DNA of 26,556 nucleotides, from assembly GCA_019418235.1 (NCBI GenBank), contig DYCH01000027.1, forward strand, positions 1-26,556. The letters are read 5' to 3'. The DNA is from Sutterella sp. Its GTDB lineage: Bacteria > Pseudomonadota > Gammaproteobacteria > Burkholderiales > Burkholderiaceae_F. Below, one piece after another: positions 6,909-15,210 of this stretch (position 1 is its first letter; the number at the start of each line of letters is the position of its first letter). The position numbers and the translations under genes were made by a program. Below the pieces are notes generated by a model. The model did no database searches, was not told where the DNA came from, and was given only the letters and a program-made list of their open reading frames with translations.

Positions 6909-8753
6909 TTATGCTTCACGTTCAGCGCGAGCGTGACGACGACGATCAATTTCCGTCAAGTAACGCTTACGCAAACGAATGGTCTTCGGCGTAATTTCAA
7001 CCAATTCGTCATCGTTGATGAATTCAACAGCGTGTTCAAGCGTCAATTGAACGGGCGGCACCAAGCGAATAGCTTCGTCCGTACCGGAAGCACGGATGTT
7101 CGTCAATTGCTTACCGCGGATCGGGTTCACAACGATGTCGTTATCGCGAGAGTGGATACCGATGATCATGCCTTCATAGAGCTTGTCGCCGGGCTTCACG
7201 AACATACGGCCGCGATCTTGCAACTTCCACAAAGCGTAAGCCACAGCATCACCCGTATCTTGGCTGATCAACACGCCGTTACGACGTTCACCGACATCAC
7301 CTTCTTTGATCGGACCGTAGTCATCAAAAACGTGGCTCATGATACCCGTGCCACGGCACATCGTCATGAATTCGCTTTGGAAACCGATCAAACCGCGAGC
7401 AGGAATACGGTACTCTAAACGTACACGGCCCTTGCCGTCGGGTTGCATGTCTTGAAGGTCACCCTTACGACGACCCAATTCTTCCATCACGGTGCCTTGG
7501 TGATCTTCTTCAACGTCAACCGTCAACACTTCGTACGGTTCCATCTTCACACCGTCGACTTCCTTCATCAACACTTGCGGACGAGACACGGCCAATTCAT
7601 AGCCTTCACGACGCATGTTTTCGATCAAAATCGTCAAGTGCAATTCACCGCGACCGGCCACTTCAAAGACCGTTTCGTCATCGGTTTGACGCATACGCAT
7701 AGCCACGTTGGACTTCAATTCACGTTCCAAACGTTCACGAATTTGACGAGACGTCACGAACTTACCTTCTCGGCCTGCCAAGGGGCTGGAGTTGACTTGG
7801 AAGTTCATGGCCAACGTCGGTTCGTCCACCTTCAAAAGGGGCAGAGCTTCGGGTTGATCCACGGCCGTAATGGTCGTACCGATCGACAACTCTTCAATAC
7901 CGTTAACCAACACGATGTCGCCGGCTTCAGCAGAATCCACCAACGTGCGATCCAAGCCTTGGAACATCAACAATTGGTTAACCTTGGCCTTTTTCGGCGT
8001 ATCGTCGGGACCGTTCATAATGCAAACTTCGCTGCCGGCATGGATGCGACCACGGTGCACACGACCGATACCGATCTTACCAACGTAGCTCGAGTAGTCC
8101 AAGGAGCAAATTTGCAATTGCAACGGAGCGTTAGGATCGTCATCACGCACCGGCACTTTTTCGATCACCGTATCGAAAATGGCGCGCATATTACCGATCT
8201 TCTTCAATTCTTCAATATCCTCGGTGAAACCGGCCACACCTTCCAAAGCGGAAGCGTAGATCACCGGGAAGTCCAATTGTTCTTCCGTAGCGCCCAACTT
8301 ATCAAACAGGTCAAACGTTTGGTTCAAAACCCAATCAGGGCGAGAGCCCGGGCGGTCAATCTTATTGATCACAACGATGGGCTTTAAGCCTAAAGCCAAA
8401 GCTTTACGCGTCACGAAACGCGTTTGCGGCATCGGGCCTTCCACAGCGTCGACCAACAACAAAACACCGTCAACCATGGACAAAACGCGTTCAACTTCAC
8501 CACCGAAGTCAGCGTGCCCCGGGGTATCAATAATATTGATGTGCGTCCCTTCGTATTCGACTGCGCAGTTTTTGGCCAAAATGGTGATCCCGCGTTCGCG
8601 TTCCAAGTCACCGCTGTCCATCACACGTTCTGCCACTTCTTGGTTAGCACGGAAAGTGCCGGCAGCGCGCAAAAGTTTGTCAACCATCGTCGTCTTACCG
8701 TGGTCAACGTGAGCAATAATCGCAATATTGCGAATCGCACGAGTACTAGTCAT
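6909..8753 (-). CDS. typA: Translational GTPase TypA/BipA
   Basis: This 614-residue protein is a ribosome-binding GTPase of the EF-G/LepA superfamily, needed for 50S maturation and stress or cold growth. G1 AHVDHGKT is at residues 14-21, then DTPGHADFGGEVERV, NKIDRPGSRPDWV and SALEGVAG. The C-terminal half has the TypA-type RIPARGLIGFQSEFMT segment. The ATG at 8753 overlaps the end of truB by 8 bases and has GAGG seven bases upstream. A TTG at 8783 would add ten residues without family support. It is at its usual place after truB. Confidence 0.96.
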   Translation of the reverse strand: MTSTRAIRNIAIIAHVDHGKTTMVDKLLRAAGTFRANQEVAERVMDSGDLERERGITILAKNCAVEYEGTHINIIDTPGHADFGGEVERVLSMVDGVLLLVDAVEGPMPQTRFVTRKALALGLKPIVVINKIDRPGSRPDWVLNQTFDLFDKLGATEEQLDFPVIYASALEGVAGFTEDIEELKKIGNMRAIFDTVIEKVPVRDDDPNAPLQLQICSLDYSSYVGKIGIGRVHRGRIHAGSEVCIMNGPDDTPKKAKVNQLLMFQGLDRTLVDSAEAGDIVLVNGIEELSIGTTITAVDQPEALPLLKVDEPTLAMNFQVNSSPLAGREGKFVTSRQIRERLERELKSNVAMRMRQTDDETVFEVAGRGELHLTILIENMRREGYELAVSRPQVLMKEVDGVKMEPYEVLTVDVEEDHQGTVMEELGRRKGDLQDMQPDGKGRVRLEYRIPARGLIGFQSEFMTMCRGTGIMSHVFDDYGPIKEGDVGERRNGVLISQDTGDAVAYALWKLQDRGRMFVKPGDKLYEGMIIGIHSRDNDIVVNPIRGKQLTNIRASGTDEAIRLVPPVQLTLEHAVEFINDDELVEITPKTIRLRKRYLTEIDRRRHARAEREA

Positions 8754-9663
8754 GTTTTGCCTCAATATCTTTCTTGTTGGCAATTAATCGTTCGGGTTCC
8801 AGCACGCCGCGATCATTCACGCGTGCCGTCCCCACCATTTGTTCGTCCGCGCCATAGACGCGAACTCGGTCACAGGCTGCCAAGCCCAACGGTAAACGTT
8901 GACCATGACAGAAGCGAACCGTATCCGTTTCATTTAAATGCACCGCAGGTAACGTTTGCATTAACGCATCCACGGGCTTTAAGTGAGCATGAAGGTCTTG
9001 TGCGTCGGTTGCCTTCAGTTGAGCAATCGTCACCGCTCCTTCAATCGTCAAGTCTCCAACGCGCGTGCGTCGAAGGCTTGCCAGGTGCGCTCCACACCCT
9101 AAAGCTTTGCCGATATCCTCGGCTAAAACGCGAATGTAAGTACCTTTCGATACCGTCACTTCAATCGTTAAAAGTTCATCTTCAAACGATAAAACATTTA
9201 ACGCTTCAATGCGAACCTGACGGGGCTCACGCTCAATCTCAACACCGGCACGAGCCAAGTCGTAGAGCGTTTTGCCGTCACGCTTTAAGGCCGAAAACAT
9301 CGGCGGGACTTGCAAAATATCCCCTCGAAACGACTCTAACGTCGCGTTGAGCTCATCAAGCGTTACATTCACAGGTTTTGTTTCAACGAACTCTCCTTCA
9401 AGATCGCCCGTTGTGGTTGTTACGCCGAGTTTAACCCCGGCAATGTACGTTTTATCGGCATGAAGCAAGTCGGCAGAATACTTCGTTGCTTCGCCAAACG
9501 TCACCGGCAGTAAGCCGCTTGCCAAGGGATCTAACGTTCCCGTATGACCTGCCTTTTGGGCATTAAATAAGCGGCGTGCCGTTTGCAGTGCTGCGTTGGA
9601 GGTCTCCCCGTAGGCTTTGTCTAAAAGGAGGACTCCGTCAATGGCTTGACCTTTGCGTCGCAT
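8746..9663 (-). CDS. truB: tRNA pseudouridine(55) synthase TruB
   Basis: This protein of about 305 residues forms pseudouridine 55 in the T-loop of nearly all tRNAs. The catalytic motif GHTGTLDPLASG is at 39-50 with D45. PPMFSALKRDGKTLYDLARAG and RVLAEDIG are typical later motifs. The C-terminus is a small PUA-like region. The ATG at 9663-9661 overlaps the rbfA stop (TGATG), with AAGG about eight bases upstream. A GTG at 9666 is a possible alternative. The gene is coupled to rbfA and overlaps typA at its end. Confidence 0.95.
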   Translation of the reverse strand: MRRKGQAIDGVLLLDKAYGETSNAALQTARRLFNAQKAGHTGTLDPLASGLLPVTFGEATKYSADLLHADKTYIAGVKLGVTTTTGDLEGEFVETKPVNVTLDELNATLESFRGDILQVPPMFSALKRDGKTLYDLARAGVEIEREPRQVRIEALNVLSFEDELLTIEVTVSKGTYIRVLAEDIGKALGCGAHLASLRRTRVGDLTIEGAVTIAQLKATDAQDLHAHLKPVDALMQTLPAVHLNETDTVRFCHGQRLPLGLAACDRVRVYGADEQMVGTARVNDRGVLEPERLIANKKDIEAKHD

Positions 9664-10022
9664 CACTGACCTTTCGTTGTCTTCATTGCCTTGGCAATGA
9701 GCTGATCCATTTCAAAGCCGCGAGCCACGCTCTCGTCATGTTCAAAATGCAACGTCGGCACCGTATGGATTTGCAATAACTTAAATAAGTGATTGCGAAG
9801 CATACCGGCCGCAGCATTTAAACCTTCACGAGCACTTTCAGGCTCGGCACCGATCACGGTAAAGTAAACCTTTGCGTGTGCATAGTCGGGCGTAATATCA
9901 CAACCCGTTAACGTCACCAAACCCACGCGAGGATCTCGGACTTCCAACGGAATCAAGCGAGCCAGATCGCGTTGGATCTGATCGGCTACGCGCTGGGCGC
10001 GTCCCGGTTTTGCAGCTCTCAT
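9663..10022 (-). CDS. rbfA: Ribosome-binding factor A
   Basis: This 119-residue single KH-like domain protein helps mature the 5' end of 16S rRNA in 30S assembly. It has QRVADQIQRDLARLI at the start, RDPRVGLVTLTGCDITPDYAHAKVY in the middle and PTLHFEHDES near the end, all typical. The ATG at 10022 with AAGGAT about eight bases upstream gives the normal family length. The open frame extends 22 codons upstream but that part is unlike RbfA. Its stop overlaps the truB start. Confidence 0.94.
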   Translation of the reverse strand: MRAAKPGRAQRVADQIQRDLARLIPLEVRDPRVGLVTLTGCDITPDYAHAKVYFTVIGAEPESAREGLNAAAGMLRNHLFKLLQIHTVPTLHFEHDESVARGFEMDQLIAKAMKTTKGQ

Positions 10023-10054
10023 GAATTCAAATCCTTTTGTTTTTATTGGAGGAT

Positions 10055-10080
10055 GGGGACAAGCCTTCTTACCCGTCCCC
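10055..10080 (-). other. Intercistronic hairpin between infB and rbfA
   Basis: On the minus strand GGGGAC (10080-10075) pairs with GTCCCC (10060-10055) around a 14-base loop. No T-run follows. It lies in the 72-base infB-rbfA gap, 32 bases before the rbfA ATG. It could be an RNA processing or stability element. Confidence 0.5.
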
Positions 10081-10094
10081 TGCCTCATTATTAA

Positions 10095-12851
10095 TTACAA
10101 CGTACGAGCGACTTCGGTCACTTCAAAGATTTCGAGTTGATCGCCTTCCTTGATATCGTCGTAGCCCTTTAAGGACAAGCCGCATTCCATGCCGGCCTTG
10201 ACTTCGCGAACGTCGTCCTTGAAGTGACGCAAGCTCGCTAATTCGCCCGTGTAGATCACGACGCTGTCGCGCAAGAGGCGAGCAGAAGCAGAACGCTTAA
10301 CCACGCCTTCCAAGACCTTACAGCCGGCAATCATACCGACCTTAGGAACACGGATGCATTGACGGATTTCAACCATACCCAACATCGTTTCGCGTTGTTC
10401 CGGGGCCAACATACCGCCCATAGCCGCCTTCACATCATCAACGGCATCGTAAATGATGTTGTAGTAGCGAAGGTCAACACCTTCGACTTCGGCCAACTTA
10501 CGGGCTTGAGCGTCGGCACGAACGTTAAAGCCGATGATGACAGCTTGACTGGCCAATGCCAAGTTCACGTCGTTTTCCGTGATACCACCCACAGCGGAGT
10601 GAACCACTTGAACGCGAACTTCGTCCGTGGACAACTTCGTCAAAGCATGAACGATAGCTTCCGTAGAACCTTGAACGTCGGCCTTCACAATCAAAGCCAA
10701 GCTCTTCACATCGCCATTAGCGGCATCGGAGAAGAGGTTTTCAAGCTTAGCGGCTTGCTTCTTCGCCAACTTCACATCACGGTACTTACCTTGACGGAAG
10801 AGAGCGATTTCACGGGCCTTACGTTCATCGGGCAATACCATGATTTCGTCACCGGCTTGCGGAACACCAGATAAGCCTTGGATTTCCACCGGAATCGAAG
10901 GACCGGCTTCAGTCACGGCCTTACCCAATTCATTGATCATGGCGCGAACGCGGCCGAACTCAGCACCGGCCAACACGATGTCACCACGGTGAAGGGTGCC
11001 GGATTGAACGAGAATAGAGGCCACAGGACCACGACCCTTGTCCAAACGGGATTCCACCACGAGACCACGAGCAAAACCTTCACGCGGAGCCTTCAATTCA
11101 AGCATTTCAGCTTGCAAAAGGACGTTTTCCAACAATTCATCCACGCCTTGACCGGTCTTAGCAGACACGGGGATAAAGGGCACATCGCCACCCCAGTCTT
11201 CCGGCATCACATCGTTTTGAACGAGTTCTTGCTTAACGCGTTCCGGATTGGCTTCCGGTTTATCGATCTTATTGATGGCAACAACCATCGGGACACCGGC
11301 GGCCTTCGAGTGAGCAATAGCTTCCTTCGTTTGCGGCATCACGCCGTCGTCAGCAGCCACCACCAAAATCACGATGTCGGTAGCTTGTGCACCACGAGCA
11401 CGCATGGCCGTAAAGGCTTCATGCCCCGGGGTATCCAAGAAAGTCACAATGCCGCGCGGGGTCTTAACGTGATAAGCACCGATGTGCTGCGTAATACCAC
11501 CGGCTTCGCCTTGGGCAACCTTGGCACGACGGATGTAGTCCAACAAACTCGTCTTACCGTGGTCAACGTGACCCATGATGGTCACCACCGGCGGACGCGG
11601 CAAGCTTTCTGCCACGTTTTCTTGCATCATGTCGCCCAAAATGGCTTCAGGATCATCGGGCTTAGCAGCAATTGCCTTGTGGCCCATTTCTTCGACCACC
11701 AACATGGCCGTGTCTTGGTCCAACATTTGGTTAATCGTGCACATTTGGCCCATCTTCATCAAAGTCTTGATGACTTCGGTGGCTTTCACAGCCATCTTGT
11801 GGGCCAAATCCGCCACGCTTACCGTTTCCGGCACGCTCACTTCACGAACCACCGGTTCGTTGTTTTGAACTTGTTGCGGTTTATTTTGTTCATGACGGCG
11901 TCCGCCCTTACGACGGTTGCCACCAACCCATTCATCACCTTGTTCATCCATCACGCGAGCATTGCCACGGTTGCCACGGTGCTTGTTGGATTCTTCCCAC
12001 TTAGCGCCGCCAGCGTTATGACCGCCGCCTGCGTGCTTGCCGCCACCCTTTTTCTTGCTGTCATCGTCGCGATCTTGTTGCATCGCGTTCTTGTTGCCCT
12101 TTTTCTTATCCGAGGGCTTCTTGCCATCATTTTTCTTGGGTTCGGCCTTGGCCTTTTGAACACCGGTCTTGGGCTTACTCATCATTTCGCGAATGGCGCG
12201 AGCTTCTTCTTCGGCCTTGCGCTTGGCTTCTTCACGACGAGCCTTTTGTTCAGCAGCCGCCTTATCGTCAACCTTCGTTTCAGCCTTGGGCTGGGGCTTG
12301 GGTTGCGGCTTTTGCTCACGAGCCTTATTGGCTTCGTGCTTAGCCTTTTCTTGAGCGCGCTTGGCTTCTTCGGCCTTGCGAGCTTCTTCAGCGGCAGCCT
12401 TTGCGCGAGCCTCTTCCTCGGCCTTTACGCGAGCGGCTTCAGCTTGAGCGCGAGCAGCCTCTTCGGCCTTGCGTTGTGCTTCTTCAGCTTGCATCTTGGC
12501 GCGCGCCTCTTCCAAAGCACGAGCGCGTTCTTGAGCCATTGCTTCTTCACGAGAAGCGTTGTTACCGGCAGCGTTTTTCACCAAAACGCGCTTACGGCGC
12601 ACTTCCACCTTCACGGTGTGTTGGCCGTCGGCTTGCTTCACCGTCGTCGTTTCCTTGCGCGTCAAGGTAATCTTGCGCGGTTTGGCTTGACGGTCGGTAC
12701 GCAAAAACTCAATCAAACGACGCTTGTCACCCTCGGTAACGGCATCGGTTTCACTTGACTTTTGAATGCCGGCGCTCTTTAACTGTTGAAGCATTTCTTG
12801 CGCAGTCACATTCATTTCTTTAGCGAGTTCTAATACAGTCGAATTTGCCAT
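10095..12851 (-). CDS. infB: Translation initiation factor IF-2
   Basis: This 918-residue protein delivers fMet-tRNA to the 30S subunit and promotes subunit joining. An IF2_N domain spans about 1-50. A long charged Ala/Glu/Lys helix runs about 100-225 and a Lys/Gly-rich linker 230-330. A second IF2_N domain lies at about 338-390. The G domain has GHVDHGKT 427-434, DTPGHEAF 473-480, NKID 527-530 and SAK 563-565. The C-terminal domains include VEIRQCIRVPKVGMIAG and end EIFEVTEVARTL. The ATG at 12851 has AAGGAAG five bases upstream. A TTG at 12902 would add an unsupported 17 residues. It sits 59 bases after nusA, as usual. Confidence 0.97.
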   Translation of the reverse strand: MANSTVLELAKEMNVTAQEMLQQLKSAGIQKSSETDAVTEGDKRRLIEFLRTDRQAKPRKITLTRKETTTVKQADGQHTVKVEVRRKRVLVKNAAGNNASREEAMAQERARALEEARAKMQAEEAQRKAEEAARAQAEAARVKAEEEARAKAAAEEARKAEEAKRAQEKAKHEANKAREQKPQPKPQPKAETKVDDKAAAEQKARREEAKRKAEEEARAIREMMSKPKTGVQKAKAEPKKNDGKKPSDKKKGNKNAMQQDRDDDSKKKGGGKHAGGGHNAGGAKWEESNKHRGNRGNARVMDEQGDEWVGGNRRKGGRRHEQNKPQQVQNNEPVVREVSVPETVSVADLAHKMAVKATEVIKTLMKMGQMCTINQMLDQDTAMLVVEEMGHKAIAAKPDDPEAILGDMMQENVAESLPRPPVVTIMGHVDHGKTSLLDYIRRAKVAQGEAGGITQHIGAYHVKTPRGIVTFLDTPGHEAFTAMRARGAQATDIVILVVAADDGVMPQTKEAIAHSKAAGVPMVVAINKIDKPEANPERVKQELVQNDVMPEDWGGDVPFIPVSAKTGQGVDELLENVLLQAEMLELKAPREGFARGLVVESRLDKGRGPVASILVQSGTLHRGDIVLAGAEFGRVRAMINELGKAVTEAGPSIPVEIQGLSGVPQAGDEIMVLPDERKAREIALFRQGKYRDVKLAKKQAAKLENLFSDAANGDVKSLALIVKADVQGSTEAIVHALTKLSTDEVRVQVVHSAVGGITENDVNLALASQAVIIGFNVRADAQARKLAEVEGVDLRYYNIIYDAVDDVKAAMGGMLAPEQRETMLGMVEIRQCIRVPKVGMIAGCKVLEGVVKRSASARLLRDSVVIYTGELASLRHFKDDVREVKAGMECGLSLKGYDDIKEGDQLEIFEVTEVARTL

Positions 12852-12910
12852 ATTTCTTCCTTCTCGATCTTTCTCTAACGTTAACTGTTTTCGTTTCGAC
12901 AAAGTTCGAC

Positions 12911-14398
12911 TTAGTTATTAAACCAGTGGGCGCGAGCTGCAAGAATCAACTTGCTGGCGCGATCGGTATCAATACCGCTCATTTCCACCAATTCATCAAC
13001 GGCTAATTCGGCGAGGTCATCACGGGTCTTCACACCGTGGGCCACGAGCACATTAACCAAATCATTATCCATGCCTTCCAAAGCCACCATTTCGGGCTCA
13101 GCTTGGCGCAAATTTTCTTCACGTTCCAAGTCTTGCATCAAGCACTTGTTACGGGCGCGTTCACGCAGAATCTTCACCGTGTCTTCGTCAAAGGCTTCAA
13201 TTTCCAAAAGTTCAGCTTCAGGCACATAAGCCACTTCTTCGATCGTGGAGAAACCGTTTTCGATCAAGATGTCAGCCACATCGGCATCCACGTCCACCTT
13301 TTGCGTAAATTCTTCACGCATCTTGGCCGTTTCATCATCACGCTTGGCGCTAGCTTCTTCGTTGGTCATGATGTCGATCTTCCAACCCGTCAATTCGCTA
13401 GCCAAACGCACGTTTTGACCGGCGCGACCAATGGCAATCGCCAAATTGTCTTCATCGACCACGACTTCCATCGTGTGCGTGTCTTCAAGCATCACAACGC
13501 CCGTCACCTTAGCCGGTTCCAAAGCGCTCACAACAAACTGAGCCGGTTCGTCATCCCAAACCACGATGTCCACGCGTTCGCCGCCCAATTCATTGGAGAC
13601 GGCATTCACACGCGTACCGCGCACACCAATGCAGGTACCGACCGGATCCAAGCGAGCGTCCTTAGCTTGCACAGCAATCTTGGCGCGACTACCCGGGTCA
13701 CGAGCAGCACTCTTGATTTCCAAAAGGCCTTCTTCGATTTCGGGCACTTGAAGCGCAAACAATTCCTTAATGAATTCAGGACACGTGCGGGACAAGAAGA
13801 TTTGTTGACCCTTGCTCATGCGATCGACGCGAGCAACGAAGGCACGAACGCGATCGCCCGGGCGCATCGTTTCCTTAGGCAACATTTCAGAGCGCGGCAA
13901 ACGGGCTTCAACCTTACCAATTTCAATCACGGCGTCACCCTTGTCCATGCGCTTGACGAGACCGGAAACGATCTTTTCATCGCGGGCCAAGAATTCAACC
14001 AACATTTGTTCGCGTTCAGCGTCGCGCAAGCGTTGCAAAATCACTTGCTTAGCATCTTGAGCGAAACGACGACCGGAACTATTGATGTTGGCCACTTCTT
14101 CACGGATGTAGTCACCCACGACCAAATCCGGATAATCTTCGTGAATGTCAGAGAACATTTCTTGGCGATCGGGTTCTTGAAGACCTTCTTCATCGGCCAC
14201 CACCAACCAACGGCGCCAAGCTTGGTAGTCACCCGTCGTGCGATCCACAGCCACTTCCACATCAGCGTCTTCGCCTTGGAAGTTAGCCTTCTTAATAGCG
14301 CTAGCTAAAGCCGTTTCGAGCACACCGAAGACGACCTCACGGGGCACGTTCTTCTCTTGGGCTAACACTTCAACCATTTCAAGCATTTCGCGATTCAT
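12911..14398 (-). CDS. nusA: Transcription termination/antitermination protein NusA
   Basis: This 495-residue RNA polymerase-binding factor controls pausing, intrinsic termination and rRNA antitermination. It has an N-terminal RNAP-binding domain and an S1 domain around 135-200. The KH domains include RDPGSRAKIAV, GTCIGVRGTRV and IAIGRAGQNVRLASELTGW. There are two C-terminal acidic repeats of about 50 residues: VADILIENGFSTIEEVAYV, and VNVLVAHGVKTRDDLAELAV. These are the AR1/AR2 type found in beta- and gammaproteobacteria. The ATG at 14398 has AAAGGAAAG upstream and lies four bases after the rimP stop. NusA may act on the intrinsic terminator in this operon's own leader. Confidence 0.97.
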   Translation of the reverse strand: MNREMLEMVEVLAQEKNVPREVVFGVLETALASAIKKANFQGEDADVEVAVDRTTGDYQAWRRWLVVADEEGLQEPDRQEMFSDIHEDYPDLVVGDYIREEVANINSSGRRFAQDAKQVILQRLRDAEREQMLVEFLARDEKIVSGLVKRMDKGDAVIEIGKVEARLPRSEMLPKETMRPGDRVRAFVARVDRMSKGQQIFLSRTCPEFIKELFALQVPEIEEGLLEIKSAARDPGSRAKIAVQAKDARLDPVGTCIGVRGTRVNAVSNELGGERVDIVVWDDEPAQFVVSALEPAKVTGVVMLEDTHTMEVVVDEDNLAIAIGRAGQNVRLASELTGWKIDIMTNEEASAKRDDETAKMREEFTQKVDVDADVADILIENGFSTIEEVAYVPEAELLEIEAFDEDTVKILRERARNKCLMQDLEREENLRQAEPEMVALEGMDNDLVNVLVAHGVKTRDDLAELAVDELVEMSGIDTDRASKLILAARAHWFNN

Positions 14399-14402
14399 TT
14401 TT

Positions 14403-14978
14403 TTACTTTCCTTTGAAGTTTAATTCTGCAACCAAGTGAGCTCGATCCACTTGATCGATCGTAAAACTCACGAGAACCGGTTCAACGGCTGCGGCTTTCT
14501 TGCCACTCTTTTTCAGAGCAATGCGTTCACGAGCAGCTTGAGCCGGCGTTTTAGCGGGCTTTTCATCCGTAAATAAAAATTGGATTTTGGCCTCGATTCC
14601 TTCGCCTTCCACACCTTTAATGCGGCCGTCTAACTTGCGACGACCGGCTTCCGGGAACCCTTCGGCCACTAACGGAGCAAAGAGTTCAACGTGGGCTAAG
14701 GCACCTTCAAAACGCTTCCAATCAGCTAAACGCTTTAACGGACGTTCAACACCGGGCGAAGACACCTCAAGACGTTCGTAATTCACCTCTTCAACGGTAA
14801 AGAGGTGAGTCAATTGGTTGCTCACGCGTTCGCAATCATCAACGCCAACCCCCGTGGGGCTATCCATCGAGACACGAATCATGCCACGCGGCAAATACTC
14901 CAAGTCCACAAACTCGTAGCCCATGCCGGTAACCGTTTGCTCAACCATCGACACCAAATCAGTCGTAGATTCACTCAT
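14403..14978 (-). CDS. rimP: Ribosome maturation factor RimP
   Basis: This 191-residue protein assists 30S assembly. The N-terminal domain has GYEFVDLEYLPRGMIRVSMD, and the central region has the family signature YERLEVSSPGVERPLKRLADW. The C-terminal SH3-like region includes KLDGRIKGVEGEGIEAKI. A Lys/Ala-rich insert near 150-170 (KTPAQAARERIALKKSGKK) lengthens it beyond the usual 150-155 residues. The ATG at 14978 has only a weak AGAG upstream. The open frame runs 20 codons further but that part overlaps the leader terminator and is not conserved-looking. It is the first gene of the operon. Confidence 0.95.
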   Translation of the reverse strand: MSESTTDLVSMVEQTVTGMGYEFVDLEYLPRGMIRVSMDSPTGVGVDDCERVSNQLTHLFTVEEVNYERLEVSSPGVERPLKRLADWKRFEGALAHVELFAPLVAEGFPEAGRRKLDGRIKGVEGEGIEAKIQFLFTDEKPAKTPAQAARERIALKKSGKKAAAVEPVLVSFTIDQVDRAHLVAELNFKGK

Positions 14979-15012
14979 GTTTTTGAAATACTCTTTGCTT
15001 TTAAAATTGCAA

Positions 15013-15033
15013 TAAAAAAGGGCCACTTGGCCC
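15013..15033 (-). terminator. Intrinsic terminator (attenuator) in the rimP operon leader
   Basis: On the minus strand GGGCC (15033-15029), loop AAGT, GGCCC (15024-15020), then a run of T to about 15013. It lies 35 bases before the rimP ATG and about 140 bases after the predicted transcription start. It would therefore stop transcripts before the operon unless read through. Confidence 0.82.
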
Positions 15034-15047
15034 ATCAATCACACATC

Positions 15048-15158
15048 GAAAATGCCTTATTTTCAAAGCTTTCCCGAAGGTTTATACGGTGAAAATCCCT
15101 TCTCCCCGTATCCAGACAGTAGGACAGAAACAACAAAGGCACTTTAAGAAGTGCCTTT
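15048..15158 (-). promoter_or_regulatory. Structured 5' leader of the rimP-nusA-infB operon
   Basis: Elements in transcript order: a perfect 10-bp hairpin AAAGGCACTT/AAGTGCCTTT (15158-15135, loop CTTA); a stem ATACGG/CCGTAT (15111-15106 with 15089-15084); a possible H-type pseudoknot in which GAAGG of its loop (15102-15098) pairs with CCTTC downstream (15080-15076); then TGAAAAT (15065-15059). That last segment can pair either back with ATTTTCA in the loop (15096-15090) or forward with ATTTTC (15053-15048). The leader ends in the terminator at 15033-15013. Mutually exclusive pairing before a terminator is the pattern of an attenuator or riboswitch. A rimP-leader attenuator family has been described in alphaproteobacteria, and similarity to it was not tested. 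Confidence 0.55.
15135..15158 (-). terminator. 10-bp hairpin after eamA, at the start of the rimP leader
   Basis: AAAGGCACTT and AAGTGCCTTT pair perfectly around a four-base loop. On the minus strand only GTTGTTT follows, a poor T-run. It may weakly terminate eamA, but it lies downstream of the predicted rimP promoter and so may be the first leader hairpin. Confidence 0.5.
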
Positions 15159-15178
15159 ATTATTTTTATCTTTGCGGA

Positions 15179-15206
15179 ATTATACAGGTTACAACTAAAA
15201 AATCAA
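15179..15206 (-). promoter_or_regulatory. Candidate sigma-70 promoter of the rimP operon
   Basis: On the minus strand -35 TTGATT (15206-15201), a 16-bp spacer, then a perfect -10 TATAAT (15184-15179). Transcription would start near 15172, giving a leader of about 195 bases before rimP. It sits just past the eamA stop. Confidence 0.65.
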
Positions 15207-15210
15207 TTAC

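Noticed and set aside
7443..8387. + strand open frames of 314 and 308 codons opposite typA and truB
   Set aside because: They are antisense shadows with His/Thr/Phe-rich composition and no recognisable domain; the minus-strand genes are certain.
8754..8783. Ten-residue N-terminal extension of TypA from a TTG
   Set aside because: The ATG at 8753 has a well-placed GAGG and gives the family-typical start; the extension is merely the truB coding end in another frame.
10878..12758. Long + strand open frame (626 codons) opposite infB
   Set aside because: It lies wholly antisense to infB, is rich in His/Phe/Leu as expected from reversed Lys/Ala/Glu codons, and has no family motif.
13037..14308. 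+ strand open frame of 423 codons opposite nusA
   Set aside because: Antisense shadow of nusA with no ribosome site or motif.
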